Origin: Caulobacterales bacterium
Lineage (GTDB): Bacteria; Pseudomonadota; Alphaproteobacteria; Caulobacterales; Aquidulcibacteraceae
Assembly (NCBI GenBank): GCA_017303355.1
Contig: JAFLCU010000007.1
Coordinates: 124,001 to 188,000, forward strand
Reading direction: 5' to 3'
Length of the DNA stretch: 64,000 nt
Of the stretch, positions 1 to 7,723 are shown piece after piece. The notes beneath the pieces are model-generated. The model made no database searches. It saw nothing but the letters and a program-made list of their open reading frames with translations, and had not been told where the DNA came from. The number at the start of each line of letters is the position of its first letter. Position 1 is the stretch's first letter. The position numbers and the translations under genes are program-made.

Positions 1-2
1 GC

Positions 3-710
3 CCGGCGATGGGGATTCGCACCATCGGTTGGGATTATCCGGTGACGGCGATCGTCGCGACGATCCAACATGAAAAGCCGCACGACGCGGTGGCGCATGA
101 ATTCTTCTTGCCGAATGGGCCGTTCGCGATTTTGCCGCTGAAGGGCGCGCGCGCGAACATCGTCTGGGCCGAACCGCGCGCGGCCGCCGATGTGTTGCTG
201 AAAATGCCGGAGGAAGATTTCCTCGCTGAATTGCGTTTACGCTTCGGCGATTTCCTCGGCGCGTTGAAACTTGAAGGGCCGCGCTTCGGCTATCCGCTGT
301 CGCTGCAATTGGCCGAGCGCATGATCGATCAACGCGTGGCGCTCGCCGGCGACAGCGCGCACGGCATTCACCCGCTCGCGGGCCAAGGTTTGAATTTGGG
401 CTTGAAGGATTGCGCGGCCTTGGCCGAATGCGTCGCCGATGGCGTGGGCTTGGGGCTGGACGCGGGCGACGTCTCGATCCTGGAGCGCTACCAACGCTGG
501 CGCCGCTTCGACAATGTGACGATGGCGCTCGGCATGGAATTCTTCGATAAGCTCTTCAGCAACGACATCCCGCCGCTGCGCGCGGCGCGCGGCTTGGGCT
601 TGGCTGCGGTGAACGCGGTGGGGCCCGCGCGCAGGTTCTTCATGAAATACGCCGGCGGCGGCGCGGGCGATCTGCCGAAGCTTTTGCGGGGCGAGAGCTT
701 GGCGGCTTAG
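3..710 (+). CDS. UbiH/UbiF/Coq6-family FAD-dependent hydroxylase, C-terminal part (5' end outside window)
   Basis: About 235 residues of a flavoprotein aromatic hydroxylase are visible; the reading frame is open to the left edge, so the N-terminal Rossmann half lies outside the window. The second FAD-binding signature (RVALAGDSAHGIHPLAGQG, about residue 112 of the visible part) and the following helix LNLGLKDCAALAE are typical of the enzymes that hydroxylate the ubiquinone ring using NAD(P)H and O2. UbiH, UbiF and related paralogues cannot be separated from this fragment. The stop codon overlaps the end of the convergent gene at 707-1264 by four bases. Confidence 0.85.
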   Translation, partial: PAMGIRTIGWDYPVTAIVATIQHEKPHDAVAHEFFLPNGPFAILPLKGARANIVWAEPRAAADVLLKMPEEDFLAELRLRFGDFLGALKLEGPRFGYPLSLQLAERMIDQRVALAGDSAHGIHPLAGQGLNLGLKDCAALAECVADGVGLGLDAGDVSILERYQRWRRFDNVTMALGMEFFDKLFSNDIPPLRAARGLGLAAVNAVGPARRFFMKYAGGGAGDLPKLLRGESLAA

Positions 711-1264
711 CCTTCTTTGTGTGATTGCGGGCGGGTTTGCGTCAGGCAGCCTTGATAGATGCCGATGATCTGGTTGTAGCGCGGGTGCTCGTTCGCGCGA
801 TCCCAAGAGGCGAGCAGGTCGTACTCGAGCGCGTCGGCGACAGGGATTTCGCGCTGCATGCCCTCGATCGAACATTCGCAATAGCCGGCGGGCGTGCCTT
901 GCGAACATGAATTCATGAAGTTCTGCACGTAGCCGTCGGAATAGCCGCTCTCGGGCAGCGCGCGCAGGCCTTCGCCGACGGTTTGGCATTCGCCGACGAT
1001 CGTCGCCCAGCGGACCGAGGCGGGATGGATGCGCTGTTCGCGCATCGCCTGGTCCATGGCGAGGAAGTTGTCATACGTGATCTCAACCTGCGCGCGGTCG
1101 AGCGCGCAACGACACTCTGCTTCGGAAAAACTCCGTGCGCAGGATTGCTGCATGCCGGCGATCGCCTCGGCCGGGTAGCCGCCGGAGCGTATGGCGAAGG
1201 CTTGCCCTGCCGCGAGCCCAATCGCGATCACCGCGACAAAAACCACGCCCCAAAGCTTCAGCAT
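707..1264 (-). CDS. Secreted protein with a duplicated four-cysteine domain, unknown function
   Basis: The 185-residue product starts with a hydrophobic stretch (residues 4-23) ending in AFA, a plausible signal peptidase site, so export to the periplasm is likely. After it the protein is an internal duplication: cysteines 42, 51, 53 and 93 recur as 120, 129, 131 and 173, each set having the pattern C-x8-C-x-C followed about 40 residues later by another C. Eight cysteines in two equal modules suggest two disulfide-bonded units. I do not recognise the family. It stands alone, convergent with the upstream hydroxylase gene, and the terminator at 1309-1336 lies upstream of its start. Confidence 0.7.
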   Translation of the reverse strand: MLKLWGVVFVAVIAIGLAAGQAFAIRSGGYPAEAIAGMQQSCARSFSEAECRCALDRAQVEITYDNFLAMDQAMREQRIHPASVRWATIVGECQTVGEGLRALPESGYSDGYVQNFMNSCSQGTPAGYCECSIEGMQREIPVADALEYDLLASWDRANEHPRYNQIIGIYQGCLTQTRPQSHKEG

Positions 1265-1308
1265 CGCAATCTCCCCGTGCGCGACGCTAGCGCCGATCCC
1301 GAAAAATC

Positions 1309-1336
1309 AAAAGGCCCGGATCGCTCCGGGCCTTTT
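1309..1336 (-). terminator. Rho-independent terminator of the 30-residue peptide gene
   Basis: Perfect 12-bp arms (AAAAGGCCCGGA and its complement) flank a 4-base loop. Read on the minus strand the stem ends in CCTTTT followed by GATTTTTC, giving the U-rich tail expected for intrinsic termination. It lies 27 bases after the stop codon of the small gene at 1364-1456. Confidence 0.85.
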
Positions 1337-1363
1337 AGCTTTCTGAGTTTTGCATGGTGCGGC

Positions 1364-1456
1364 TTAGGCGACGATTTGCGCGGCTTGGGTGACGGTCGCG
1401 AACGCGAAGGGCATGAAAACCGCGGCGGCTGCGATCAGGCTGTAAAACTTGGTCAT
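1364..1456 (-). CDS. 30-residue exported or membrane micropeptide
   Basis: This short gene encodes MTKFYSLIAAAAVFMPFAFA followed by ten residues ending QAAQIVA. A positively charged N-terminus, a long hydrophobic stretch and an alanine-rich end look like a bare signal peptide or single membrane segment. Support for expression comes from its setting: a good ribosome site (GGGGAGCAAAGCAAATG), its own intrinsic terminator just downstream, and a CRP-like site 66 bases upstream. No function can be given from sequence. Confidence 0.6.
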   Translation of the reverse strand: MTKFYSLIAAAAVFMPFAFATVTQAAQIVA

Positions 1457-1521
1457 TTGCTTTGCTCCCCGGAACCCCGTGTTCCGATGAAGCCAAGGTA
1501 CCAGGCGCTTGGGCCTAGTGA

Positions 1522-1537
1522 TGTGACGGGAGTCACG
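1522..1537. promoter_or_regulatory. CRP/FNR-like binding site candidate
   Basis: TGTGA-CGGGAG-TCACG matches the CRP consensus TGTGA-N6-TCACA at nine of ten positions. It lies 66 bases upstream of the start of the 30-residue peptide gene and overlaps the last codon of the DUF971 gene. The match and position are seen; binding is inferred. Confidence 0.4.
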
Positions 1538-1892
1538 CCTCGTCGCGCAGCGCGCGAAGGCGCAATGTTTCACGATAAACGCGCAGTCGCTCGTCTTTGT
1601 CGCGGCCGAGATTGTAGAGCAGATCCCAGGAATAGAGCCCGGTGTCGTGGCCGTCGTCGAAGCTGATGCGCACGGCGTAGCGGCCGACCGCGTCGGCGCG
1701 GACGACACTGACGTTCGCCTTGCCGATGGGTGGTGGCGGCGGATTGGGGCCGTGCCCCTTGTTTTCCGCGCTTGGACTTTCGACGCGCAGCAATTCGAAC
1801 GGAATGTCGAAATGCGCGCCATCGTCAAAGGCGATGCGTAGCGCCTTGGCGGCGCGGTCGAACGTCAGATCGGTGGGCCAGGGCGCGCTCAT
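1533..1892 (-). CDS. DUF971 (gamma-butyrobetaine hydroxylase N-terminal-like) protein
   Basis: The 119-residue protein matches the DUF971 fold throughout: an early segment around [20 protein letters not shown], a middle [24 protein letters not shown], and a short charged end. In carnitine-pathway hydroxylases this domain binds zinc before the catalytic domain, but stand-alone bacterial copies have no agreed role and are often discussed in connection with Fe-S assembly. Its start overlaps the stop of the Trm112-like gene by four bases, so it is the last gene of a translationally coupled unit. Confidence 0.8.
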   Translation of the reverse strand: MSAPWPTDLTFDRAAKALRIAFDDGAHFDIPFELLRVESPSAENKGHGPNPPPPPIGKANVSVVRADAVGRYAVRISFDDGHDTGLYSWDLLYNLGRDKDERLRVYRETLRLRALRDEA

Positions 1893-2071
1893 TCTTCAGG
1901 CCCTAATTCGCGCGCTTCGTCGATCCACATGATCGGCACGCCGTTGCGCACGGGATAGGCGAGGCGCGCGCTGTCGCTGATCAGCTCCTGGCGTTCGCGG
2001 TCGTAACGCAACGGCGTACGCGTCTGCGGGCAGACGAGAACTTCCAGGAGTTTGGGATCGGCCTCGCTCAT
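1889..2071 (-). CDS. Trm112/UPF0434-family small protein
   Basis: A 60-residue protein beginning [19 protein letters not shown] and containing [14 protein letters not shown], the signature of the UPF0434/Trm112 family. Relatives activate SAM-dependent methyltransferases in eukaryotes and archaea; the bacterial role is not settled. The ATG overlaps the LON-domain gene's TGA by four bases and its own stop overlaps the DUF971 start, so translation is probably coupled through all three genes. This start was chosen over longer upstream frames because it leaves exactly the family-length protein. Confidence 0.85.
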   Translation of the reverse strand: MSEADPKLLEVLVCPQTRTPLRYDRERQELISDSARLAYPVRNGVPIMWIDEARELGPEE

Positions 2072-2727
2072 TGTAGTGGGCGATTGTTCTGATCGTCGGC
2101 GGCGTTGTCCCACTCGACCAGCGCCACCAAGGCTTGCGCGCGCTCTTCGAGCGAGACGGCCTCGAGCAGCGCTTGCTTGGCGGCGGCGTCGAACGGGCAC
2201 AGCTGGGCGGCGACATTGATCACGGTCTCGGTCGGCGCCTGCTCGACCGAATTCCAATCCACATTGAAGCCGTGCAGCGAGGCGTAGCGCTTCAGCGACG
2301 CGATCAGCGCCATGCGATCGATGCCCGCATCGTTGGCTTGGCGAAAATCGCCAGTGAACGGCTCGTAGTTCACCAGCGCCTGGCGATAGGGCGTGCCGGC
2401 TTCGAGCTCTTGCTCGTAGTCGAAGCGGCACACGCCTGTCAGCGTGATGAGATAGCGGCCGTCCTCGGTTTCGCTGAAAGCGGTGATGCGGCCCACGGTG
2501 CCGACATCGGCAAGCTGCGGCACGGGCTCGCCGTCCTCGCCGGTTGCGGGTTGGATGATGCCGATCAGGCGTTCGCCGCCTAACGCGTCATCGACCATGT
2601 TGAGATAGCGCGGCTCGAACACGTTGAGCGAGACGACGCTGCGCGGAAACAGAATGACGCCGTCGAGCGGAAACAGCGCCAGCGCTTGCGGCAAATCCTC
2701 CGGCTTGCGGAAACCGAACGTGCTCAC
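2068..2727 (-). CDS. LON peptidase substrate-binding-domain protein
   Basis: The 219-residue protein contains the N-terminal substrate-binding domain of Lon protease without ATPase or protease domains: [24 protein letters not shown] near residue 18 and a beta-rich middle ([19 protein letters not shown]). Such stand-alone proteins are common in alphaproteobacteria and are presumed to take part in protein quality control. It overlaps the CnoX-like gene by four bases, which fits a shared proteostasis theme. Confidence 0.85.
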   Translation of the reverse strand: MSTFGFRKPEDLPQALALFPLDGVILFPRSVVSLNVFEPRYLNMVDDALGGERLIGIIQPATGEDGEPVPQLADVGTVGRITAFSETEDGRYLITLTGVCRFDYEQELEAGTPYRQALVNYEPFTGDFRQANDAGIDRMALIASLKRYASLHGFNVDWNSVEQAPTETVINVAAQLCPFDAAAKQALLEAVSLEERAQALVALVEWDNAADDQNNRPLQ

Positions 2728-3629
2728 GAGAACAAAATCGCCGACAGCTTGCGGCGTCCCTGTTTGGTGACGTCGGACATCGGCCCGGCGGCTTCGAAGA
2801 TTTTCAGCAGCTGCTTGCGCGCGGCGTCTTCATTCCATTCGCGGTTCTTGGCGATGATGGCGAGCAAGTGATCGCTTGCGCCTTCAAGATCGCCGCGCGC
2901 GGAGAGCGCTTCAGCCAAATCGAAACGCGCTTGCAGATCGTCCGGATTGGCGGCGACGGCGCTGGTGAGTTCGCCGCTGTCGCCGGCATTGCCTGCGTTC
3001 GCCGCGAGTTCGAGCAAGGCCCGCACGCCGAGCACCTCCGGGTCGTTGGCTTTTTCGGGCGGCGCGTGCGCGAGGATTTCCTCGGCTTGCGCCGTGTCGT
3101 CTTGCGACAGCGCGATGCGCGCCATGCCGGCGATGGCTCTGACGTTTTGGGGGTCAAGCTGCAGCACGGCGGTGTAGCCTTGCGCCGCGCCGCCGATATC
3201 GCCCAGCTTGAGCGATTCCGCTGCTTGCTCCAGTAGCGGTTCGATCTCGGCCGTCATGTCGGCGCCGGCGAGGCGATCGACGAACAGGCGGATTTGGCTT
3301 TCCGGGATCGCGCCCATGAAGCCGTCGACTGGGCGGCCTTGATCGAAGGCATAGACCGCCGGAATGGAGCGCACGCCAAGCTGGCCGGCGACGCCAGGGT
3401 TCTCGTCGATATTGATTTTCACGAGCTTCACTTTGCCGCCCGCTTCGCGCACCGCTTTCTCAAGCGGCGGCCCAAGCGTTTTGCACGGTCCGCACCAGGG
3501 CGCCCAGAAATCGACGATCACCGGCACGTCGCGCGAGGCTTCGACGACGTCGGCCATGAAGCCCTGGTCGGAGCCGTCCTTCACGAGATCAGTCTGCGGC
3601 GGCGCGGCGCCATCCATGAAAAATGTCAT
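2724..3629 (-). CDS. cnoX: Thioredoxin-TPR co-chaperone (CnoX/YbbN-like)
   Basis: A thioredoxin domain (about residues 15-130) carries an intact WAPWCGPC active site (Cys46 and Cys49), followed by about 170 helical residues in TPR-like repeats. This order defines CnoX/YbbN, which protects client proteins from oxidation and passes them to chaperones. I place the start at the ATG at 3629, preceded by AGAGG five bases upstream, giving 301 residues. A TTG 54 bases further upstream would add 18 residues but has no good ribosome site. It heads the overlapping group LON, Trm112-like, DUF971. Confidence 0.85.
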   Translation of the reverse strand: MTFFMDGAAPPQTDLVKDGSDQGFMADVVEASRDVPVIVDFWAPWCGPCKTLGPPLEKAVREAGGKVKLVKINIDENPGVAGQLGVRSIPAVYAFDQGRPVDGFMGAIPESQIRLFVDRLAGADMTAEIEPLLEQAAESLKLGDIGGAAQGYTAVLQLDPQNVRAIAGMARIALSQDDTAQAEEILAHAPPEKANDPEVLGVRALLELAANAGNAGDSGELTSAVAANPDDLQARFDLAEALSARGDLEGASDHLLAIIAKNREWNEDAARKQLLKIFEAAGPMSDVTKQGRRKLSAILFS

Positions 3630-3685
3630 TCGAACCTCTGAAATGTCAGGCCCATACATGGGCCGAATGGGCGGCTGGTTCAATT

Positions 3686-4210
3686 CTACCCGGCGACGGG
3701 CGTGGGCATGCCGGCTGCGTCAAAAGCGAGGCGGATCGGCTCGCGCCCGAGCGCGCGGATGAATTTGAGCATGTCGGCCGGGCTGATGGCTGTCGTGGCG
3801 TCATTTCTGAGCGGGTGAAAATTGACCGGATCGTGCGCGAACAGGCCCTCGTCCAGCACCAGGGTCACCTTTCGCTCTGGATCATTGATGAGGGCAAAGA
3901 GGGTCACGGAGCCGGGCTCGACGCCCAGATTTTCCTTGAGCCGCTCCGCCGAACCAAAGCTGAAGCGCCCCGCGCCCAGCACCTTGGACACCGCGTTTAG
4001 ATCGATCGGCGTGTCGCCGAGCGCGCAAAGCAGGAAAAGCGCGCCTTTCTTGTCCTTGAGGAAGAGGTTCTTGGAATGCCCGCCGGGCATTTGGGCCTTG
4101 AGGTCAGCGCCTTCCTCCACCGTGAACACCGGGCGATGCCGCGTGGTCGTGTGCGCAATGCCCAAGGCGGCGAAACGGGCGAACAAATCGTCTTCGGTGG
4201 CCGGGTTCAT
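3686..4210 (-). CDS. proX: Prolyl-tRNA editing deacylase ProX (YbaK/EbsC fold)
   Basis: The 174-residue stand-alone editing protein hydrolyses mischarged tRNA, typically Ala-tRNA(Pro), in the cytoplasm. Family features are the [20 protein letters not shown] segment near residue 44, which holds the conserved editing-site lysine, and a later [20 protein letters not shown]. It covers the full family length. It starts 47 bases from the divergent DUF6065 gene and precedes the thioredoxin-TPR gene on the same strand. Confidence 0.88.
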   Translation of the reverse strand: MNPATEDDLFARFAALGIAHTTTRHRPVFTVEEGADLKAQMPGGHSKNLFLKDKKGALFLLCALGDTPIDLNAVSKVLGAGRFSFGSAERLKENLGVEPGSVTLFALINDPERKVTLVLDEGLFAHDPVNFHPLRNDATTAISPADMLKFIRALGREPIRLAFDAAGMPTPVAG

Positions 4211-4257
4211 CGCCTTCCCCTTGGCGCAAGGGGGCGCGAGCGTCTAGGAGGGAGGCG

Positions 4258-5013
4258 ATGAAACTCACTTGTTATCAAGTTGATCCGCAACCGGCGGAGC
4301 TTGTGCCGGGCTCTCCGGACCGCGATTGGATGGATCGCTTCTCCGATCGCCACCCGTATCGGTGCTTGCCGCTCGTTGTCGCCAACACGACCGGCTGGGC
4401 GTTGCTTTCGCCGGTCAGCTTCACCGCGACATGGACGGGCGGGCCGCGCACGGAAGATATTCGCCTCGATCCCGATGGCGACACGCCGAAGGGTCTGCTC
4501 GATCGTTGGGCGGTGTCGCACTTCTCCGGCGGCGTACTGACGTTTCACACCGGCTATCTCTTCCGCACCGATCCGGGCTGGGACATTTGGGTGGGCGGCC
4601 CGCCCAATCATGTGAAGGACGGCATTCAGCCGCTCACGGGCGTGGTCGAGACATTCTGGTTGCCGTTTCCCTTCACCATGAATTGGCGCTTCACGCGGCC
4701 TGGCATGGTCTCGTTCAAGAAGGGCGAGCCGTTCTGCTTCATCATGCCGATCCCGCACGAGCAGATGGACGAGATACAGCCGATCATTAAATCGATCCAC
4801 GACGATCCGGAGCTGAAGCGTCAGTACGACGCGTGGGGCGAGAGCCGGACGAATTTCCTGAACAAGCTCGGCGACCGTGATGAAGAGGCGTTGAAACACG
4901 GCTGGCAGCGCGATTATTTCCGCGGCCGCACGCCGGAAGGCCATCTGGCGCCGGATAGTCACGTCAATCGCCGCCGCCTGAAGCCGCCGCGCAAGGCCGA
5001 GCCTGGGGAGTAA
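4258..5013 (+). CDS. DUF6065 family protein
   Basis: The 251-residue cytoplasmic protein has the DUF6065 look: MKLTCYQVDP start, an early DRDWMDRFSDRHPYRCLPL, a central GWDIWVGGPPNHVKDGIQPL and FPFTMNWRFTRPG. No catalytic motif is evident and the family has no established function; members often lie near oxygenase-type or methyltransferase genes. GGAGGGAGGCG directly before the ATG supplies a strong ribosome site. A methyltransferase follows 22 bases downstream, so the two are probably co-transcribed. Confidence 0.7.
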   Translation: MKLTCYQVDPQPAELVPGSPDRDWMDRFSDRHPYRCLPLVVANTTGWALLSPVSFTATWTGGPRTEDIRLDPDGDTPKGLLDRWAVSHFSGGVLTFHTGYLFRTDPGWDIWVGGPPNHVKDGIQPLTGVVETFWLPFPFTMNWRFTRPGMVSFKKGEPFCFIMPIPHEQMDEIQPIIKSIHDDPELKRQYDAWGESRTNFLNKLGDRDEEALKHGWQRDYFRGRTPEGHLAPDSHVNRRRLKPPRKAEPGE

Positions 5014-5035
5014 GCGTGATTCAAAGGAGCGCGCC

Positions 5036-5656
5036 GTGAGCTTTTACGAACGTCATGTGCTTCCCTTGATGATAGGCGCCGCGTGCGGATGCAGGCCCAT
5101 TCGCCGGCAGCGGGCCAAGATCGTGCCGCGTGCGGAGGGCGTGGTGTTGGAGCTCGGCTTCGGCTCGGGGCTCAACATTCCGCATTATGACGCGAGCAAG
5201 GTGCGCAAACTCTACGCACTCGAACCAAGCGAAGGCATGCTGGCGGCTGCGCGCAAGAAGGCGGCGCTTGCGCCGTTTCCGATCGAGGTGCTGGCGGAGA
5301 CGGCTGAGACTTTGTCGCTGCCGGCCGCGAGCGTCGACACCGTGCTCGTCACCTATTCGCTTTGCACAATTCCCGACCCGGTCGCCGCACTCGAAGGTGC
5401 GCGCCGTGCGCTGAAGCCGGGCGGACAATTGCTGTTCTGCGAGCATGGCGTTGCGCCGGACGAAAGCGTGCGGCGTTGGCAACGGCGGATCGAGCCGGTC
5501 TGGAAGCCCATCGCTGGCGGCTGCCATCTCACGCGCGACATCCCAGCGATCGTGCAATCCGCCGGTTTCGCGATCGACGGCTTGGAGACGATGTATCTGC
5601 CGCGCTCGCCCCGCTGGGCCGGCTTCAATTATTGGGGCGCGGCGCGCGCGATTTGA
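5036..5656 (+). CDS. Class I SAM-dependent methyltransferase
   Basis: The 206-residue Rossmann-fold methyltransferase has motif I VLELGFGSGLNIPHY near residue 37, the acidic end of strand two (ALEPSEGM), and a post-motif segment VLVTYSLCTIPDPVAALEGA. Relatives are annotated as methyltransferase type 11 or phospholipid-type methyltransferases, but the substrate is not predictable. The start is GTG, chosen because AAGGAG lies eight bases upstream and the protein has family length. Confidence 0.8.
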   Translation: MSFYERHVLPLMIGAACGCRPIRRQRAKIVPRAEGVVLELGFGSGLNIPHYDASKVRKLYALEPSEGMLAAARKKAALAPFPIEVLAETAETLSLPAASVDTVLVTYSLCTIPDPVAALEGARRALKPGGQLLFCEHGVAPDESVRRWQRRIEPVWKPIAGGCHLTRDIPAIVQSAGFAIDGLETMYLPRSPRWAGFNYWGAARAI

Positions 5657-5778
5657 GCTGCGCATCCGCTCTGGTCGGCGCATTGCGCGCAGCGAAGCTA
5701 TCGGGTCCTCGGAATCTGGCGGCTCGCGCTTGACGTGCATGGCGCCTTGTTGCTGGATTGGCCAGTGGGGAGGCGTTC

Positions 5779-6069
5779 ATGCTGTTTGGTCAGAACATGA
5801 GCCCCGGCGGCTACGCCGTGCGGATGGTGATGTGCGGCCTGTCGGACGTTTTCGACTTCACGGTTGGACGCGCCATGTTCCTGGTGCCCGGCGAGGAGGT
5901 TCCGGCGGCGCTGTTCTATAGCCTGATGTTCGGCTGGCGCGGCATCGCCCATTTGGGCGAGCTGGTCGATATCACTGAACAATTGGACGCCTTCATTCCG
6001 TCCGCGTTGCTCGTCGGCGCCTGGGCAGGCTACGACAAGGGCGTCTGGGGCAATAAAGCCGGGCGCTGA
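5779..6069 (+). CDS. Small hydrophobic hypothetical protein
   Basis: A 96-residue product from an ATG preceded by GGGGAGG; an upstream TTG at 5758 is less likely. Two moderately hydrophobic stretches (around VPAALFYSLMFGWRGIAHL and AFIPSALLVGAWAGY) suggest membrane association. No family is recognised. It is the last chromosomal gene before the tRNA-Gly and the island. Confidence 0.5.
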   Translation: MLFGQNMSPGGYAVRMVMCGLSDVFDFTVGRAMFLVPGEEVPAALFYSLMFGWRGIAHLGELVDITEQLDAFIPSALLVGAWAGYDKGVWGNKAGR

Positions 6070-6171
6070 ACACAACGTGGTTTAGGCGTGCGCCGCCCCT
6101 TGCGTTCGGGCCGCGCCTCTGCGATATGACCGCCCCTCAGCGGGCGGCCTCCGGCCCCCGTTACCCAGGAC

Positions 6172-6246
6172 GCGGGCGTAGCTCAGGGGTAGAGCACAAC
6201 CTTGCCAAGGTTGGGGTCGTGAGTTCGAATCTCATCGCCCGCTCCA
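6172..6246 (+). tRNA. tRNA-Gly (anticodon GCC)
   Basis: The full cloverleaf can be drawn: acceptor GCGGGCG pairing with CGCCCGC, D arm GCTCAGGGGTAGAGC, anticodon arm ACAACCTTGCCAAGGTTG with GCC in the loop, T arm GTGAG-TTCGAAT-CTCAT, discriminator T and an encoded CCA. Length is 75 nt. The last 45 bases are the attachment core of the island and recur at 41149-41193. Confidence 0.97.
6202..6246 (+). repeat. Left attachment repeat (tRNA-Gly 3' end)
   Basis: These 45 bases, from the anticodon loop to the CCA end, are identical to 41149-41193. Outside the repeat both flanks diverge at once (C against G on the left, A against T on the right), so the ends of the crossover region are sharply defined. 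Confidence 0.95.
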
Positions 6247-6302
6247 ACGAAATCAAGCGCTTAGACCAAGAAAAACGACCCGCTACGGGGGTCTCTAAGG
6301 TC

Positions 6303-6323
6303 TTGGTCACCACTTGGTCACCA
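6303..6323 (+). repeat. Left pair of candidate integrase arm sites
   Basis: TTGGTCACCA occurs twice with an 11-bp period, starting 57 bases inside the left repeat. The same pair, with one substitution, lies at 40997-41017 beside the integrase gene. Paired short repeats at both ends of an element are the usual form of arm-type sites bound by tyrosine integrases. Confidence 0.65.
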
Positions 6324-6533
6324 AATTGTTGGCAAGCCGAACCGACGCGCGGCAAAAGAAGCTGGGGATAAATTGCCTGCGCACCGGCGACAGCCCTCCA
6401 GTCAGGATGTCGGAGCGATGAGCTAAGGGCTGAGACGAGGGAGCGCGTGGCGCTGGCTGCAACCACCATCGCGGCGGTTGGAATGAGACCATCCCGCGGT
6501 GGCTGCGTCGGGGAACTGTTTGCGGCGAGCTCT

Positions 6534-6581
6534 ACTTTGACATCGTAGGGGTCACAGGTTCGATCCCTGTCGCGCCCACCA
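6534..6581 (+). repeat. tRNA-Val(GAC) 3' fragment, orphan attachment-site remnant
   Basis: From TTGACAT (the anticodon loop of tRNA-Val with GAC) through a complete T arm (ACAGG-TTCGATC-CCTGT), a 3' acceptor strand CGCGCCC, discriminator A and CCA, this is the 3' part of a tRNA-Val gene; no matching 5' half precedes it. It is followed by AAATCAAGCG-TTAGA-CAA, almost the same as the bases after the tRNA-Gly core. It looks like the attachment core of a related element that targets tRNA-Val. Confidence 0.75.
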
Positions 6582-6625
6582 TAAAATCAAGCGGTTAGAG
6601 CAAATCCCAGACGACCTCGCGAACG

Positions 6626-6646
6626 CTGGGCAGCACCTGGGCAGCA
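6626..6646 (+). repeat. Pair of candidate arm sites of the orphan tRNA-Val attachment region
   Basis: CTGGGCAGCA occurs twice with an 11-bp period, 45 bases after the tRNA-Val core. Its spacing and layout copy the TTGGTCACCA pair of the tRNA-Gly attachment region, but the base sequence differs, which suggests a different integrase specificity. Confidence 0.55.
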
Positions 6647-6752
6647 AGCGAGTGCCTAGGTGTTCCAGCTTACAACTAGGCGCGTTTCCGATTTGAACCC
6701 AGCGCCTTTTCTGACCAGGAAGCGCGGGCGCCTTTCACAACGGCGAAGCTGA

Positions 6753-7085
6753 CGCAATGAATCCGCGGACATTGTGCAGGCCGCCGGCGTGATCGGCGCG
6801 GCCAAGACCGGCGATCAGGCTGCGCTCGCCGCGGCGCAAGCGCAATGGAGCGCAAACGGTGGCGACATCGCCGCGTTCCTCAGCGGCGCCAACCCGAACT
6901 GGCGCCGCGCTGAGTTGGAACCCATGCTGCAGACTCACCTCGATTTGACAACCGGAGAAGTCGTCGCCCGCCTGCAGGGTGATTGGGTGACCGACATCCG
7001 TTCTTACGACCAAGGCCACGAACACATGCTGATGTTCGCCAACATGCTGACCCATTTCATCGTGGCGCAGCGAAAGGTTGCCTGA
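6753..7085 (+). pseudogene. C-terminal remnant of a conserved hypothetical gene
   Basis: About 110 residues, ending in a well-formed segment (MLQTHLDLTTGEVVARLQGD, then DIRSYDQGHEHMLMFANMLT), are open back to a stop at 6750. The sequence resembles the last two thirds of roughly 160-residue hypothetical proteins whose N-terminal helices are missing here. The best in-frame start is a GTG at 6774 with no ribosome site. I read it as a 5'-truncated gene left at the island edge. Confidence 0.5.
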
Positions 7086-7192
7086 GACCCACGTGCGGCG
7101 TCGCGCAGCCACCGTGGGGCAGCGTGTAGTCTGTTTGACAAATGACGTGACGCTGCTCCGATGGGCCACGACGTGGCGGCGCGGCATTCTTC

Positions 7193-7723
7193 TCACGCAC
7201 ATCCTTCAGCCGTGCAGGCTCCGGCTGTCTCTGCCCTGAAGCGCGAGTCGCCTTGTGAGCCGACGAGCGCCATCACATCGGCGCCTAGCTGCATGTCGCT
7301 CACATGGCCGAACATGTGGCGCCGAAGACGCCCCTGTCGATCGTAGAGGAGGAGGGTAGGCGTCCCGCGCATTTGATAGGCGGCCATTGTGTGAGGGATG
7401 GCGCATGTTGCATCCGGTTCATCAACGCCGACCGGAAGGCCGATTCTGTATTCGTGGAGGAATGCCTTAAGCGACGTTGGCGCCATCGCGTCGTGATGCT
7501 CGAACACGGTGTGGAGGCCGATAACCGCGACATCCTCCTCGCGAAACGCCTCACGCACGCGCTGCGCCTGTGGCAAAGCCTGAGAGACGCAACCGGGACA
7601 AAGCATCTGGAACGCCACGGCCATCACCACCCTGCCGCGCAGGGCGCCAAGCGACAACGGCGCGGGCGTATTGAACCATTGCGAGACCTGCCACTCCTGC
7701 GCAGGCGCGTCGGCAGGAGTCAA
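7193..7723 (-). CDS. Redoxin/TlpA-like thiol-disulfide protein
   Basis: The 176-residue thioredoxin-fold protein has its active-site cysteines in LCPGC (Cys42 and Cys45) after a LGALRGRVVMAVAFQ strand, and the cis-proline loop RGTPTLLLYDRQG. There is no signal peptide, so it acts in the cytoplasm. Two more cysteines close the C-terminus (ACTAEGCA). Its start overlaps the stop of the protoglobin gene by four bases; the pair suggests a response to oxygen, NO or peroxide. Confidence 0.75.
   Translation of the reverse strand: MTPADAPAQEWQVSQWFNTPAPLSLGALRGRVVMAVAFQMLCPGCVSQALPQAQRVREAFREEDVAVIGLHTVFEHHDAMAPTSLKAFLHEYRIGLPVGVDEPDATCAIPHTMAAYQMRGTPTLLLYDRQGRLRRHMFGHVSDMQLGADVMALVGSQGDSRFRAETAGACTAEGCA

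Larger units (their letters stand above)
6247..6752. other. Non-coding left end of the island with two attachment regions
   Basis: I find no credible gene in these 500 bases. They hold the arm repeats at 6303-6323, a short GACCC/GGGTC hairpin at about 6278-6294, and the orphan tRNA-Val attachment remnant with its own repeats (6534-6646). Confidence 0.6.

Noticed and set aside
4207..4962. 251-codon open frame opposite the DUF6065 gene
   Set aside because: Lies entirely over a recognised gene and has antisense-type composition.
6534..6581. A complete second tRNA gene
   Set aside because: Only the anticodon loop to CCA is present; no D arm or 5' acceptor strand can be found upstream.
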